A stretch of 64,000 nucleotides of DNA. Origin: Corynebacterium efficiens YS-314 (GTDB taxonomy: Bacteria; Actinomycetota; Actinomycetes; Mycobacteriales; Mycobacteriaceae). The notes under the pieces are model-generated. The model was not told the DNA's origin and made no database searches. It was given only the letters and a program-made list of their open reading frames with translations. Where the stretch lies: assembly GCF_000011305.1 (NCBI RefSeq), contig NC_004369.1, positions 2,604,001-2,668,000 of the forward strand. The letters are read 5' to 3'. Below are positions 16,966 through 26,077 of the stretch, piece after piece. A program made the position numbers and the translations under genes. Every line of letters begins with the position of its first letter. Position 1 is the first letter of the stretch.

Positions 16966-17650
16966 TCCTAGTTCCTCCGAATTATCAAAATTGCTTAACC
17001 CTTCTATTTCGGAACGATAACACTTCAAATTTGGGTAAAACAAACAGAAACTAAATACGAACTTCTTATATAAATTTCAGAAAATCTGCCCTTTTCCGAT
17101 TTTTCTCAGGTTTCACTCCATGTGGTAGGGCCACATTTGGTATTACGACATAAAAATGGTCTAGCTGGTAATTTGGCAAACTATTCAAAATTTATTAATG
17201 GATTATGCATAAGCGACAAAGCTATTTCACCGCCTAAATAGACAGGAAAATCCTATGTTTCGATGTCGCGATACATTAGTAGATTCTTATTGGACTGATT
17301 GGCACTGATTATCCGCTGCTGCCCGGGATTTCCGGCCAGATCCCCCCGTTGCACATGAGGGAAAACCTAAAACGTTATATGCAACAGCATGAAAGGTTAT
17401 AACCTCTCAACTCCGGCAAATTCGCCCTTTTTCGGAGCATGACCAATTGTTTTCACGCCCATCCTGCATCCATCAATACTGAGAAGGTCAGCAAAACAAA
17501 ACAGTGGCCTAACGCAATACGGCCAAATTTATGTGGAGAGAATCACACCTGACTCCTCTCCTGGCCCGCGGAAGAATTACCCCCGATCTGACCGTTTTTC
17601 ACCCCCGCGACCATCCTGCCCCTAGTGCCAGAACAGACAGAAACACAGAT
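16966..17650. promoter_or_regulatory. AT-rich region upstream of the pilus operon
   Basis: About 685 bp without a credible gene. The base composition is strikingly AT-rich compared with the GC-rich window, with runs such as TTATATAAATTTCAG and AAAATTTATTAATGG. It must hold the promoter of the tip-pilin operon. Such AT-rich blocks in corynebacteria are typical targets of the Lsr2-type silencer CgpS, and binding here is inference. No repeat, tRNA fragment or transposase trace was seen in it. Confidence 0.6.
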
Positions 17651-17680
17651 AACCCCCATCCACTGATGTGGATGGGGGTT
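17651..17680 (-). terminator. Hairpin 3' of tRNA-Lys
   Basis: A 13-bp perfect stem (AACCCCCATCCAC with its complement) and 4-nt loop begins 7 nt after tRNA-Lys on the minus strand. The T tract is weak (TTATCTGTGTTT). It probably ends the tRNA transcript. Confidence 0.7.
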
Positions 17681-17686
17681 AATTGG

Positions 17687-17759
17687 TGGGCCCTCCGGGG
17701 CTCGAACCCGGGACCTGCGGATTAAAAGTCCGTAGCTCTACCAACTGAGCTAAAGGCCC
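17687..17759 (-). tRNA. tRNA-Lys (TTT)
   Basis: 73 nt. The acceptor is GGGCCTT/AGGGCCC with discriminator A, the anticodon loop is CTTTTAA, and the T loop GTTCGAGCC is canonical. It sits at the boundary between the pilus region and the CYP152 gene. Confidence 0.96.
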
Positions 17760-17824
17760 AACTCTGCACATATTAGTTCATGAGTTTTACAGATGGAAAA
17801 TGACCCCCCGAAAATCCCACCACA

Positions 17825-19114
17825 TCAGCGTTCCACGCGCACCCGCATGCCGGTTTCGGAGCGGGTGAGCATCTGTGTCCAGGGGAAACGGGTATCAGCC
17901 GGATCCGTGGAGAGCACCACACCGGGCCGGCATAAAGCCTCCACCATGGCTGTGAGCGCGGCCATGGCGATCTTCTCGCCCGGGCAGCGGTGACCGGTGT
18001 ACACCCCGGCTCCGCCCTGGGGCACGAAGCTGGTGAGCCTCTCATAGTCCTCCTGGGTGCCCAGGTCCTCCCGGGACAGGAAACGCTCCGGTTGAAACGC
18101 ACTCGGGTTCTCCCACTCATTGGGGTCGGTGTTGGTGCCGTAGATGTCGATGATCACGCGTTCACCCTCATGCACGGGGCAGCCCTGGATTTCGGTGTCG
18201 GTGGTGGCGATGGCCGGCAGCATGGGCACAAACGGATAGACGCGGCGGACCTCCTGGGCGAAGGCGAAGGCCACGGGCTGTCCTCCCTCGCGGATCTTCT
18301 CCACCCACTCGGGGTGCTCGACCAGGGCGCTGCCGGCGAAGGAGGCGAACAGTGATACTGCCACGGTGGGACGGGTGAGGTTCTGTAATTCGATGCCGGC
18401 GATGGAGGCGTCGACAAGCTCCCCGTCCGGACCGACCAACCGGGACATGGCCTCCAGGGCGCTACCCGGCGCCACGTGCCGCTCCCCGGCGCGCGCCTGC
18501 CTGATGAGCTTCAAGGCCCACCTGTTCAACCGCGCCCGGTTGATCCAGCCCAGGGCGTGCCCTTTGAGGGGATGGCCGAACTGATAGACCAGCTCGGCCA
18601 TCTGATGGGCGCGCCGGCTGGCTTCCTTCTGGCTAAGCTCAATGCCCGCCCAACGGTAGGCCGCACGCCCGAAGGCCAGCGCCGCACCGTCATAGACCGT
18701 CCCGGGTTCGCGGGCCCAGTCCTGCACCACACGGTCCACCTCACGGCGGACGAGTGCATCGAACTCGGCGACCTTGTCATCGTCATAGGCGACATCGGCG
18801 AGCTGACGTTTGCGCAGACGGTGCTCCTCGCCGTCCAGCGAATGCACCGCACCCTCACCGAACAGGGGGATGCGGATCACCGCGGGCATGGCTCCGTCAC
18901 GTTTCATCCGGTCATTGTCATAGAACAGCTCCACTCCGGCTGAACCGCGCACGATGGTGACGGGTTTGAACAGCATGCGCGACCGCAGCGGGGTGTTGGC
19001 ATCGGGTGAGATACCGGCCTTGCGGCGCAGACGGGAGAGAAAAAGGTAGCCGTGGCGCAGCAGGTTGGGGGCCTGTTCGCCGGGGGCAAAGGGGCAGGAG
19101 GATGTCTGAGTCAT
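17825..19114 (-). CDS. CYP152-family cytochrome P450 (fatty acid peroxygenase/decarboxylase, OleT/BSbeta-like)
   Basis: A 429-residue P450 of the H2O2-dependent CYP152 family. Diagnostic features are Arg248-Pro249 in LTRPTVAV, where the Arg binds the fatty-acid carboxylate in place of the usual acid-alcohol pair; QEVRRVYPF; DIYGTN; PERF; and the heme loop FVPQGG...GHRCPGE with Cys377. At the position equivalent to residue 85 of BSbeta and OleT, GEGAVHSLDG gives His91. OleT has His there and BSbeta has Gln, so terminal-alkene formation is possible as well as alpha/beta hydroxylation. The ATG at 19114 has AGAGG 8 nt upstream; the TTG at 19132 is rejected. No redox partner gene is adjacent, as expected for a peroxygenase. 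Confidence 0.92.
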   Translation of the reverse strand: MTQTSSCPFAPGEQAPNLLRHGYLFLSRLRRKAGISPDANTPLRSRMLFKPVTIVRGSAGVELFYDNDRMKRDGAMPAVIRIPLFGEGAVHSLDGEEHRLRKRQLADVAYDDDKVAEFDALVRREVDRVVQDWAREPGTVYDGAALAFGRAAYRWAGIELSQKEASRRAHQMAELVYQFGHPLKGHALGWINRARLNRWALKLIRQARAGERHVAPGSALEAMSRLVGPDGELVDASIAGIELQNLTRPTVAVSLFASFAGSALVEHPEWVEKIREGGQPVAFAFAQEVRRVYPFVPMLPAIATTDTEIQGCPVHEGERVIIDIYGTNTDPNEWENPSAFQPERFLSREDLGTQEDYERLTSFVPQGGAGVYTGHRCPGEKIAMAALTAMVEALCRPGVVLSTDPADTRFPWTQMLTRSETGMRVRVER

Positions 19115-19239
19115 CGGTGGGACCTCTTCCAAAGGTGGTGTGGTCAGTTGGTTCCTTCTGCCAGCCCATCATCCCGAAAAATCCCAATCCCCGTCGGCTC
19201 CCCACCCATGACCACCTATTCCCGGAGCCGGGAGGAATG

Positions 19240-19263
19240 AAAAAAGCCGCCCCGAGGGGCGGC
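19240..19263 (-). terminator. Terminator of the CoA transferase gene
   Basis: An 8-bp GC stem (19246-19253 with 19256-19263) is followed on the minus strand by TTTTTT, 20 nt after the stop of the CoA transferase. Confidence 0.92.
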
Positions 19264-19283
19264 TTCATCCAACAGTTGAGGAA

Positions 19284-20807
19284 CTAGACCATCTGGTCCT
19301 GGTTCTTCATGGAACCGTTCTTGGCCAGGTTGCGGTGGAAGTCGAACGCGGTGGCCAGGTCATGCGGGGTCTGCATGAACTTGTTGTCGCCGGAGGTGGC
19401 GCGGGCGTAGTACTCCTCCAGCAGCGGACGGTAATCCGGGTGAGCCAGGGCGATCATCTTCTCCACACGCTGGCGTGGTGCCAGGCCGCGCAGGTCGGCA
19501 TAACCGTACTCGGAGATGACAACCATGACGTCATGCTCGGTGTGGTCGATGTGGGAGGCGAATGGAACGATCGCGGAAATCGCACCACCCTTGGCCTCGG
19601 ACGGGGTGATGAAGGAGGAGATGTAGGCGTTGCGGGTGAAGTCACCGGAACCACCGATGCCGTTCATCACGCGGGAGCCGGAGACGTTGGTGGAGTTGAC
19701 GTTGCCGTAGATGTCAGCCTCGATCAGACCGTTGGTGGCGATCAGCCCGACACGGCGGATGACCTCCGGGTGGTTGGAGATCTGCTGCGGGCGCAGGATG
19801 ATGGACTCGCGGTAACGCTTGGCCTCGTTGTTCATCTTCTCCGCGTACTCAGGGGACAGGGAGAAGGAGGTGGCGGAGGCAACGGTCATCTTGCCGGCGT
19901 CGATGAGGTCGACCATGCCGTCCTGGATGACCTCGGTGTAGGCCTGGATGTTCTCGAACTTGGAATCCAGCAGGCCAGCCATCACGGCGTTGGGGACGTT
20001 GCCCACACCGGACTGCATGACATAACCGTCGTAGGACAGACGGCCTGCGCGGACCTCACCCTCGAGGAAGTCGAGGAAGTTGCCGGCGATCTTCTGGGAG
20101 ACCTCGTCGACGGGCTTGAACGGTGCGTTGCGGTCCGGGGTGTTGGTCTCCACCACGGCGACGACCTTGTCGGTGTCGATCTCGATGTAGGGGGCACCGA
20201 TGCGGTCGCCGGCCTTGTTGATCGGGATGGCGATGCGGTTCGGCAGCTTCGGCATGGACCAGATGTCGTGCATGCCCTCAAGATCGGCGGACTGCCAGGA
20301 GTTGACCTCGATGATGATCTTCTCGGCTGCGTTGAGGTACTCAACGTTGTTGCCGACGGAGGAGGACGGGATGATGTGGCCCTCCTCGGTGATGCGGGTG
20401 GCCTCGACGATGGCGACGTTCAGCTTGCCGAAGAAGCCGTTCTCCACGTACTGGCCGGAGTGGGAGAGGTGGATGTCCGAGTAGAACATCTTGCCCTCGT
20501 TGATCTTGTTACGCATGATCGGGTCGGATGCGTAGGGCATGCGGAAGTTGACGGCGTCGGCCTCGGCCAGGACACCATCGCAGTCGGGGGCGGTGGATGC
20601 GCCGGTGAACAGATCAATCGCGTACTCGGAGCCTGCTGCGTGTGCTTCCTTCGCACGGTTGGCGATGGCGGTGGGCAGGGCCTTGGGGTAGCCCGCACCG
20701 GTGAAGCCGGACATACCGACCTTGTCACCGGCGTTGACGAACTGGGCTGCCTCATCGGCAGACATGACCTTGGAACGCAGCTTCTCCGAAGCAATGCGAT
20801 CTGACAT
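19284..20807 (-). CDS. actA: Acetyl-CoA hydrolase/succinyl-CoA:acetate CoA-transferase
   Basis: A 507-residue class I CoA transferase of the Cat1/ActA type. It moves CoA between succinyl-CoA (or propionyl-CoA) and acetate and thus links acetate handling to the TCA cycle. Features include the N-terminal GMSGFTGAGYPKALP loop, YTEVIQDGMVDLIDAG around the catalytic glutamate, and the C-terminal CoA-binding GSRVMNGIGGSGDFTRNA. The ATG is preceded by a near-perfect AGGAGGTAACC. It is transcribed alone between its own terminator and a 353-bp upstream region. The C. glutamicum gene called actA or cat has the same neighbours. The nearby sucCD makes the succinyl-CoA donor. Confidence 0.93.
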   Translation of the reverse strand: MSDRIASEKLRSKVMSADEAAQFVNAGDKVGMSGFTGAGYPKALPTAIANRAKEAHAAGSEYAIDLFTGASTAPDCDGVLAEADAVNFRMPYASDPIMRNKINEGKMFYSDIHLSHSGQYVENGFFGKLNVAIVEATRITEEGHIIPSSSVGNNVEYLNAAEKIIIEVNSWQSADLEGMHDIWSMPKLPNRIAIPINKAGDRIGAPYIEIDTDKVVAVVETNTPDRNAPFKPVDEVSQKIAGNFLDFLEGEVRAGRLSYDGYVMQSGVGNVPNAVMAGLLDSKFENIQAYTEVIQDGMVDLIDAGKMTVASATSFSLSPEYAEKMNNEAKRYRESIILRPQQISNHPEVIRRVGLIATNGLIEADIYGNVNSTNVSGSRVMNGIGGSGDFTRNAYISSFITPSEAKGGAISAIVPFASHIDHTEHDVMVVISEYGYADLRGLAPRQRVEKMIALAHPDYRPLLEEYYARATSGDNKFMQTPHDLATAFDFHRNLAKNGSMKNQDQMV

Positions 20808-21160
20808 TGGTTACCTCCTCAGGTAGCCGGGGACACCGGCGGACAATCGTATGCGGCACATATGAAACCCTCCGCTTAGCAAAAGGAAGCTGAACCTGCT
20901 GCCAAATCACTACCGCGGAGGTTTTATGACGTACCCCACTTTATGATGTTGTGCCCCTAAGGATAAACCATCACATCATCAAATGTCCGAATTTGGGGTG
21001 TGATCTGCGCGGATCGGGACGAATTCACACCCCCTCCTTGACATGGGCCCCACCCTGACGATCCCCGCGCAGGAGGGGGACCACCTGAAATTAATGCTGT
21101 GCTCACCCGATCCGCTGCCGATATTTTGCCCCCACCGGGTGAGATAGGACAATAGAGGGT
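20808..21160. promoter_or_regulatory. Divergent promoter region between actA and dus
   Basis: 353 bp with no credible gene. It holds two imperfect or short inverted repeats: 20865-20875 with 20915-20924 (CCTCCGC type, one bulge), and a perfect 9-bp pair GGGGTGTGA at 20995-21003 with TCACACCCC at 21025-21033. The second could be a regulator site for either gene. No known operator was matched with confidence. Confidence 0.45.
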
Positions 21161-22306
21161 GTGACTCTGAAGATCGGACCCTTTGACCTCGCCTCCCCTG
21201 TAATCCTGGCACCCATGGCCGGGGTCACCAACGTGGCATTCCGCACCCTGTGCCGTGAGCAGGAGATGCAGCGCACCGGGACGATCTCCGGGTTGTATGT
21301 CTGCGAGATGGTCACGGCGCGTGCCCTGGTGGAGCGAAATGAGAAGACCCTCCACATGACCACCTTCGCCCCGGATGAGAATCCACGCAGCCTGCAGCTG
21401 TACACGGTGGACCCGCAGTACACCTATGAGGCCGCGAAGATGATCGTGGACGAGAATCTGGCCGATCACATCGACATGAACTTCGGCTGCCCGGTGCCCA
21501 AGGTGACCCGCCGTGGTGGCGGTTCGGCGATCCCCTACAAGCGTCGCCTGTTCGAGAACATCGTCTCCGCGGCTGTGCGTGCCACCGAGGGCACCGACAT
21601 CCCCGTCACCGTGAAGTTCCGCGTGGGCATTGACGACGAACACCACACCCACCTCGACGCCGGCCGCATCGCGGTGGATGCCGGCGCGAAGTCCGTGGCG
21701 CTGCATGCCCGCACCGCGGCGCAGCGGTACTCCGGCCAGGCAGACTGGAATGAGATCGCCCGCCTCAAGGAACACCTGGCCGACACCGGGGTACCGGTGC
21801 TGGGCAACGGGGATATCTTCGCAGCCGAGGATGCCACCCGGATGATGGAGCAGACCGGGTGCGACGGCGTCGTGGTTGGCCGCGGCTGCCTCGGCCGCCC
21901 GTGGCTGTTTGCCGAACTGTCCGCCGCCGTGCGCGGGGAGCCCATCCCCGAGGAACCCACCCTCGGTGAGGTGACCCGGATCATCCTGCGCCACGCCGAA
22001 CTGCTCATGCAGCACGACGGTGAGCTCAAGGGCATCCGTGATCTGCGCAAACATATGGGTTGGTACCTCCGGGGCTTCCCCGTCGGGGGCGAGTTCCGCG
22101 CCAACCTGGCCCGGGTGTCCACCTATGCCGAGCTGGGGGAGCTCCTGGCACCGTGGGGCACGTCCACCGCGCGGGCCGAGGATGCCGACGGTGCCCGGGG
22201 ACGCAAGGGGTCCTCGGCCAAGGTGGCGCTTCCCGACGGTTGGCTCGACGACCCGGAGGACGACACCGTTCCGGTCGGCGCGGAGATGGAGAACTCCGGC
22301 GGCTAA
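21161..22306 (+). CDS. dus: tRNA-dihydrouridine synthase (DusB-like)
   Basis: An FMN enzyme that reduces uridines in tRNA D loops, 381 residues. The TIM-barrel start PVILAPMAGVTNVAFR, the catalytic-cysteine motif NFGCPVPKVTRRGGGS, VTVKFRVGID, LHARTAAQRYSG and the flavin phosphate segment GNGDIF...VVVGRGCLGRPW are all present. The GTG at 21161 is preceded by a possible -10 (TAGGAC/GACAAT region) and AGAGG with very short spacing, so a leaderless start is plausible. The C-terminus extends about 40 residues past the usual domain and is Asp/Gly-rich. Confidence 0.93.
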   Translation: MTLKIGPFDLASPVILAPMAGVTNVAFRTLCREQEMQRTGTISGLYVCEMVTARALVERNEKTLHMTTFAPDENPRSLQLYTVDPQYTYEAAKMIVDENLADHIDMNFGCPVPKVTRRGGGSAIPYKRRLFENIVSAAVRATEGTDIPVTVKFRVGIDDEHHTHLDAGRIAVDAGAKSVALHARTAAQRYSGQADWNEIARLKEHLADTGVPVLGNGDIFAAEDATRMMEQTGCDGVVVGRGCLGRPWLFAELSAAVRGEPIPEEPTLGEVTRIILRHAELLMQHDGELKGIRDLRKHMGWYLRGFPVGGEFRANLARVSTYAELGELLAPWGTSTARAEDADGARGRKGSSAKVALPDGWLDDPEDDTVPVGAEMENSGG

Positions 22307-22362
22307 CAGTTCCGGACTAGACCTTTTTATCGGGGAGTCCTGCGGTTTCGGCCCCAAAAGCC

Positions 22363-22375
22363 TATAGTTGTGCCC
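22363..22375 (+). promoter_or_regulatory. Leaderless promoter of phoU (-10 TATAGT)
   Basis: TATAGT at 22363-22368 ends 7 nt before the ATG at 22376. No Shine-Dalgarno is present. The GTG at 22370 lies inside the predicted promoter, which argues against using it as the start. Confidence 0.6.
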
Positions 22376-23122
22376 ATGCGTATGGCATACCGGCAGCAAC
22401 TCGACCAGTTCGCACACGATCTCATCATCCTGTGCGATCTCACCAAGGACACCATGACCAAGGCCACGGACGCCCTGGTCAATACCTCCCTGGCCTCGGC
22501 TGAGGCAGCCCTGTCCAATGCCGAGCAGCTGGAGGAGGTCCGCCTGCGCTGTGAGGTGCAGGCCGTGGAACTCCTCGCCCTGGAAACCCCGGTCGCCCGC
22601 GACCTTCGACAGGTGGTCTCCTCCATCTATATCGTGGAGGACTTCAGCCGCATGGGTGCACTGGGCATGCACGTGGCAAGCGCAGCCCGCCGCCGCCACC
22701 CGGATCCGGTGGTCCCCGAGGACCTGCAAGGTTTCGTGAGAGAACTCGGCCGCCTGGTCACCAACATGTCCGACAAGATCCGCGAGGTCCTCATCACACC
22801 GGATGCGGACATCGCCCTGGCACTGTCTTCGGATGATGATGCCGTGGATGATCTCCACCACCACATCATGGGCCTGCTCACCATCCGGGAGTGGCCCTAC
22901 TCCACCCGCGAGGCGGTGGACATGGCCCTGCTGTCGCGCTTTTATGAGCGCTACGCCGACCACACCGTCAACGTGGCAGCCCGCGTGGTGTACCTCTCCA
23001 GTGGTCTGCAGCCGGAGGAATACATCCGCAAACGCAAGCAGGAGGAGATCGAGGCCGACGTAGAGCGCCGCTGGGTTGAGCTGGAGAAACAGTTCCGCAG
23101 TGGGAAGAACCCCCTGGACTAA
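22376..23122 (+). CDS. phoU: Phosphate-transport regulator PhoU
   Basis: A cytoplasmic all-helical protein of 248 residues. It links the Pst transporter to phosphate-sensing kinase activity and restrains uptake when phosphate is ample. It contains two PhoU repeats, with metal-binding acidic helices such as RDLRQVVSSIYIVEDFSRMGALGMHVA and the related second copy FYERYADHTVNVAARVVYLSSG. It starts with MRMAYRQQLDQ. It is transcribed towards the pst genes, not with them, and is separated from pstB by a P450 gene whose stop codon overlaps its own by 4 nt. Confidence 0.94.
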   Translation: MRMAYRQQLDQFAHDLIILCDLTKDTMTKATDALVNTSLASAEAALSNAEQLEEVRLRCEVQAVELLALETPVARDLRQVVSSIYIVEDFSRMGALGMHVASAARRRHPDPVVPEDLQGFVRELGRLVTNMSDKIREVLITPDADIALALSSDDDAVDDLHHHIMGLLTIREWPYSTREAVDMALLSRFYERYADHTVNVAARVVYLSSGLQPEEYIRKRKQEEIEADVERRWVELEKQFRSGKNPLD

Positions 23123-24222
23123 CGCGGTGTCAGCCTCACCGGCACGGAAATGTAGCCACCCAGCGGGTAGGTGGCACGCTCCGGCTCACCGTCGGGGGTG
23201 ACCAGGTGGGCGTCGACAAGCGCACGGACAAAACTCCGCAGCTCCGCCATGGACAGGTCCCGGCCCGGGCATTCGTGGGTCCCGGTTCCCCACACGAGGT
23301 TCGCCGCGAGATTGTGCGGATTGAAGGCATCGGGGTCGCCGAAGACGCGCTCATCGCGGTTGGCGGAGGTCCAGTTGATGTTGACCTGCTCCCCTGCCCC
23401 GATCTGCTGGCCGCCGAGTGTCACCGGGCAGGTGGTGATGCGGCGGTTGGTGACGAAGGGGCTGTCGATGCGTAGGAATTCATCGATGATCGCCTCCAGC
23501 TCCCGGTCTGATGCGCCACTGCGGATACGGTCCTGGATGGCCCGGTTGTGCGCGAGCGCCTGCACCACCACCCCGATGCACAACGCCATGGAACTTAGGT
23601 CCCCGCCGGTCCAGTTGCGCAGGATGGACACGATCTCCTCGAATTCGAGTGCGCGACCCAGTGATTCATCACGCACCAGGCTGGCGGTGACATCCGTGAT
23701 GGAGGCATCGCTCAGACGTGGTTCCACCACCTCGCGGATGATGGTGTCGAAATCAGCGGCGACCGCCGCCAGCCGGGCATCATCCCCGGAACGGGAGGCC
23801 TTGGCGTTGCTGCGCACCCACTCCACGAGCCGGGGTTCGAGTTCCCGAGGCCAACCCAGCCAGGCGGTCATCGCCCGCACGGCGAAGGTGATGCCGAGCT
23901 CCACCGCGTCCTGCTTGTCGACGCCTTCTGTCTCCGCCACCACCTCGTGGGCGATGATCCGGAACGTCGGCTCCAGCTCTGCCACCACAGCCCGGGTGAG
24001 GTAGCGGTCGATCAGGGTGCGGAACTCCCAGTGCTCCGCGCCGTCGAGTCCGTTGGGCAGTTGGAGGAATCGGGAGACCGCGGAGGAGAACACGTGTGGA
24101 TTACTGGCCACCGCACGGGCTTCAGAATGCCCCAGGACCGTCCAAGTGCCGTCGATGCGTTGCACAGCCCCCTGGGGACGCTTCTGGTCGGTTACAACCC
24201 GTGGATCTGAGCCCTGCAGCAT
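23119..24222 (-). CDS. Cytochrome P450 (CYP105/107-like bacterial type)
   Basis: A soluble P450 of 367 residues, shorter than the usual 390-410, starting at the ATG at 24222 with GGGAGG 8 nt upstream. The I-helix carries WTGGDLSSM (about 204-212) in place of the usual A-G-x-E/D-T; the Thr is Ser here. The K-helix ExxR is Glu248-Arg251 in EFLRIDSPF. The heme loop is GTGTHECPGRDLSMAEL with Cys318. It needs a ferredoxin and reductase, neither of which is adjacent. Substrate unknown; terpene or small organic hydroxylation is only a guess. It sits between phoU and the pst terminator, overlaps phoU by 4 nt at CTAA, and has only about 45 bp of upstream DNA for a promoter. Confidence 0.88.
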   Translation of the reverse strand: MLQGSDPRVVTDQKRPQGAVQRIDGTWTVLGHSEARAVASNPHVFSSAVSRFLQLPNGLDGAEHWEFRTLIDRYLTRAVVAELEPTFRIIAHEVVAETEGVDKQDAVELGITFAVRAMTAWLGWPRELEPRLVEWVRSNAKASRSGDDARLAAVAADFDTIIREVVEPRLSDASITDVTASLVRDESLGRALEFEEIVSILRNWTGGDLSSMALCIGVVVQALAHNRAIQDRIRSGASDRELEAIIDEFLRIDSPFVTNRRITTCPVTLGGQQIGAGEQVNINWTSANRDERVFGDPDAFNPHNLAANLVWGTGTHECPGRDLSMAELRSFVRALVDAHLVTPDGEPERATYPLGGYISVPVRLTPR

Positions 24223-24267
24223 GTACGTTCCTCCCTTGATGTACCCGCAGTTTACCGGCCCCAATGA

Positions 24268-24299
24268 AAAACCGCCGTGCAATAGTGCACGGCGGTTTT
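24268..24299 (-). terminator. Terminator of the pst operon
   Basis: A 14-bp perfect stem (24268-24281 with 24286-24299) with a 4-nt loop, A-rich on the left arm and T-rich on the right, so it can work in both directions. It lies 12 nt after the pstB stop. The P450 gene starts only about 45 nt beyond it. Confidence 0.92.
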
Positions 24300-24310
24300 G
24301 TGGTTCTGGA

Positions 24311-25084
24311 TTATCCGAAGCGACCGGAGATGTAGTCCTCGGTTTCCTTGTTGTCAGGATTCTCGAAGATCTTCTTGGTTGGTCCGAGCTCTACGAGGCG
24401 CCCCGGCTTGCCGGTGGCCTCCAGGGAGTAGAAGGCGGTCTGATCGGACACACGTGCAGCCTGCTGCATGTTGTGGGTCACGATCACGATGGTGAATTCC
24501 TCCTTCAGCTCGTGGATGAGGTCCTCCACGGCCAGGGTGGAAATCGGGTCGAGGGCGGAGCAGGGCTCATCCATGAGGAGCACCTCCGGCTTGACCGCGA
24601 TGGCACGGGCAATGCACAGACGCTGCTGCTGACCACCGGAGAGGCCACCGCCCGGCTTGTCCAGACGGTCCTTGACCTCCTCCCACAGGTTGGCACCACG
24701 CAGGGACTGCTCAGCAACCTCCTTGAGCTTCTTCTTGTTCTTCTCACCGGAGAGCCGCAGGCCCGCGACCACATTGTCCTCGATGGACATGGTCGGGAAG
24801 GGGTTGGCCTTCTGGAAGACCATGCCGATGGTGTTGCGCACGGCTACCGGATCGATCTTCGGGCCGTAGATGTTCTCGCCGTCGAGCAGGATCTCACCTT
24901 CGACGTAGGCACCTGGGATGACCTCATGCATCCGGTTGATGGAACGCAGCACGGTGGACTTGCCACAACCGGATGGGCCGATGAAGGCGGTGACCGAACG
25001 TGCGGGAACCTCGAGGTTCACGTTCTGGACGGCGTGGAAATCGCCGTAGTAGATGTTGACATCATTGAGCTTGAGCTTCGACAT
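24311..25084 (-). CDS. pstB: Phosphate ABC transporter ATP-binding protein
   Basis: The cytoplasmic ATPase of the high-affinity phosphate importer, 257 residues. It has Walker [11 protein letters not shown]-loop [10 protein letters not shown], signature LSGGQQQRL, Walker [13 protein letters not shown] and switch His in [21 protein letters not shown] at 25084 is the canonical start with AGGAG upstream. The 45 in-frame codons before it overlap the gap and the end of pstA and are excluded. Last gene of pstSCAB, ended by a strong hairpin. Confidence 0.97.
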   Translation of the reverse strand: MSKLKLNDVNIYYGDFHAVQNVNLEVPARSVTAFIGPSGCGKSTVLRSINRMHEVIPGAYVEGEILLDGENIYGPKIDPVAVRNTIGMVFQKANPFPTMSIEDNVVAGLRLSGEKNKKKLKEVAEQSLRGANLWEEVKDRLDKPGGGLSGGQQQRLCIARAIAVKPEVLLMDEPCSALDPISTLAVEDLIHELKEEFTIVIVTHNMQQAARVSDQTAFYSLEATGKPGRLVELGPTKKIFENPDNKETEDYISGRFG

Positions 25085-25128
25085 CGCTGGGTTTCTCCTG
25101 AAGGGGGTGTTGCGTGAAAAGTGTGGGG

Positions 25129-26061
25129 TTACTGCTTGACCGAGAACTTGGCCGAGATCAGTCGGGCGCCGATGTTGAGGGCGAGAATGATCAGGACCAG
25201 GGTGAGGGCTGCGCCCCACAGCTTGTCCAGGGTGGCCGGCGCGGTACCGGCTTTGTACATGTCCAGCATCATCAGTGGAAGCGAGGACTGCGGGCCGGTG
25301 GTGGGGTCCCAGTTGGTGGCCTGCGTGGAACCGACGAGCACCAGAACCGGGGCGGATTCACCCATGATGCGGGCGATGGCCAGCATGACACCGGTGACGA
25401 TGCCGGACAGTGCGGTCGGCAGCACGATCTTGGCGATGGTCTTCCACTTCGGCACGCCCAGTGCATAGGATGCCTCGCGCAGGTCGTGGGGAACGACGCG
25501 CAGCATCTCCTCGGTGTTTCGGATGATCACCGGCACCATGAGGATGACCAGGGACAGTGACACGGCGAGACCAGAACGGTCGAAACCGAAGAGCACGATC
25601 CACATGGAGTAGATGAACAGCGCGGCGACGATGGAGGGCACACCGGTGAGGATGTCCACCATGAAGGTGGTGATGCGGCCGAGGCGGTTGCCGTTGGCGT
25701 ACTCAACCAGGTAGATCGCGGTGAAGATACCGATCGGGATGGACACGACCGAGGTGATCACGGCCTGAACCATGGTGCCGATGATGGCGTGTGCCGCACC
25801 GCCACCGGGCAGCTGGAGCAGGATGCCCTGCTGGGAGGTGGTCCACCAGTCGACGGTGAGGATCGGGCCCAGGCCACGGGAGATCACGGTCCAGAGGACC
25901 CAGACCAGGGGGATGGCCGCGATGAACATGGCCCCGTAGATCAGGACGGCTGCGAAACCGTCGACAGCCTTGCGTCGACCGGAGATGTCCGTGAAGGCGG
26001 AGCTGTTCTTCAGCTGCTCATCCATGCGCGGGGTGCTGATTGCGGAAACGTTGTTAGTCAT
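25129..26061 (-). CDS. pstA: Phosphate ABC transporter permease PstA
   Basis: An inner-membrane permease, 310 residues with six predicted hydrophobic segments (first at about 36-60). The EAA-type loop that docks PstB is [24 protein letters not shown]. It is second-last in the operon, 16 nt after pstC, and is followed by pstB after 44 nt. Together with PstC it forms the phosphate channel. Confidence 0.96.
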   Translation of the reverse strand: MTNNVSAISTPRMDEQLKNSSAFTDISGRRKAVDGFAAVLIYGAMFIAAIPLVWVLWTVISRGLGPILTVDWWTTSQQGILLQLPGGGAAHAIIGTMVQAVITSVVSIPIGIFTAIYLVEYANGNRLGRITTFMVDILTGVPSIVAALFIYSMWIVLFGFDRSGLAVSLSLVILMVPVIIRNTEEMLRVVPHDLREASYALGVPKWKTIAKIVLPTALSGIVTGVMLAIARIMGESAPVLVLVGSTQATNWDPTTGPQSSLPLMMLDMYKAGTAPATLDKLWGAALTLVLIILALNIGARLISAKFSVKQ

Positions 26062-26077
26062 AATGTGTGAAAACCCT

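Noticed and set aside
17044..17530. Possible small genes in the AT-rich block
   Set aside because: Stops are frequent in all frames and the few short frames lack ribosome sites.
20865..20924. RamB/RamA site at actA
   Set aside because: GCAAA-like words occur, but no full AAAGTTTGCAAA-type match could be made by eye.
20957..22963. 668-codon minus-strand ORF opposite dus and phoU
   Set aside because: It covers two clear plus-strand genes and the intergenic region, has no domain and no ribosome site; a GC-bias artefact.
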